NCBI GenBank assembly: GCA_001599715.1
Contig: BCHU01000003.1
Coordinates: forward strand, 186,001 to 250,000
Reading direction: 5' to 3'
Origin: Phaeotremella fagi
Lineage: Eukaryota; Basidiomycota; Tremellomycetes; Tremellales; Phaeotremellaceae
Length of the DNA: 64,000 nt
The stretch's first letter is position 1, and each line of letters opens with the position of its first letter. Below the pieces are notes generated by a model. The model was not told where the DNA came from. It ran no database searches and saw only the letters and a program-made list of their open reading frames with translations. The position numbers were made by a program, and so were the translations under genes. Positions 63,470-64,000 of the stretch are shown piece after piece.

Positions 63470-64000
63470 TCAAACATTGAATCCAGCAGCAAGAAGATCT
63501 TTAACGTTGACTGGTGTGTTGGGTTTACCAGACTTAACATATTCAACAACGTTATAAATCACCTCTGCGTTGATGTCTTCGAGGGAAGTGTCAAAGGCAG
63601 CCATCACGTGTGGGGATAGAAGCTATTTTGACATGATTAATTGAATCCAATCTTCAGAAGATTCAGTCCACTTACGACGTTGGGATTTTTTATGAGTCCT
63701 GGATGGACTTTTGGTTCTTCTTCAAAGACGTCCAATGCTGCGCGTAAAACTGGCGGTTGGGGTTTGATTAGTGAAGACATTCCAACGGTATGGACAAAGC
63801 TTACCTTTACGACTTTCCAACGCCTCAACCAAAGCTGCTTCATCAATACAAGGGCCTCTAGCTATCATCAATCCAACAAGATCAGTAAACAACCTAACAA
63901 AAGCAGGAGATTCACAAACACATACCGACGTTAACGATCATCACGCCGTCCTTCATTTTAGTGAAGGATTCTTTGTTGATGATATGACGAGTTTCATCGG
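63470..64000 (-). CDS. D-isomer-specific 2-hydroxyacid dehydrogenase (partial)
   Basis: 3' part of an NAD(P)-dependent dehydrogenase (glyoxylate/hydroxypyruvate reductase or relative); the 5' end lies beyond 64000. Spliced segments: TRHIINKESFTKMKDGVMIV, NVARGPCIDEAALVEALESR (catalytic Arg in ARG), LRAALDVFEEEPKVHPGLIK (Glu), NPNVLLSPHVMAAFDTSLED (catalytic His in SPH) and the tail EYVKSGKPNTPVNVKDLLAA. TGA 63470-63472. Three introns, near 63930, 63800 and 63675, each GT-AG. The R, E and H catalytic set is complete. Confidence 0.9.

Overview
The window reads as nuclear DNA of a basidiomycetous yeast, most likely a tremellomycete of the Cryptococcus/Kwoniella type. The evidence is compact, intron-dense genes on both strands, GT-AG introns mostly of about 50-70 nt, short intergenic gaps, A/G at -3 of most starts, and typical fungal housekeeping genes. 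No tRNA, rRNA, transposon or CRISPR array could be supported. Gene models were spliced by eye, so minor exon borders may be off.

Left part (0-17 kb): a helical membrane-binding (Ivy1/BAR-like) candidate, a Ser/Pro-rich protein, SmD3, a TPR protein, a DHDPS/KDG-type aldolase, a bZIP factor, a quinate/sugar MFS transporter, a conserved unknown and an acidic disordered protein. The aldolase, bZIP and transporter lie together and share CGGTCCG sites, which suggests a small carbon-catabolism cluster.

Middle (17-32 kb): a two-RRM protein, checkpoint clamp subunit Rad1, eIF1, rRNA-processing factor Fyv7, a membrane-anchored P450, a small membrane protein, an unknown, a HAD hydrolase and a mitochondrial-type membrane/coiled-coil protein.

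Accessory block 1 (32-38 kb): an acidic unknown, two CxxC proteins (family B) flanking three tandem copies of an unrecognised ~165-aa family (A). One A copy has lost its start codon. A ~75-bp repeat lies upstream of each A copy.

Right-centre (38-52 kb): a cytidine/blasticidin-S-type deaminase, a BNR sialidase-like protein, a large alpha/beta hydrolase with disordered insertions, nucleoporin Nup85 and the RAM-pathway LRR protein Sog2.

Accessory block 2 (52-57 kb): four tandem single-exon paralogs (family C, ~335-347 aa). They carry a Nudix-like box (E-x7-RET-x-EE-x-G preceded by FGG) with an enlarged loop, and the box is degenerate in copy 3. This is the strongest candidate here for an undescribed family.

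Right end (57-64 kb): a cPLA2-type phospholipase, a small acidic unknown, SDHAF3 (ACN9), coatomer zeta subunit, and the 3' part of a D-2-hydroxyacid dehydrogenase that leaves the window.
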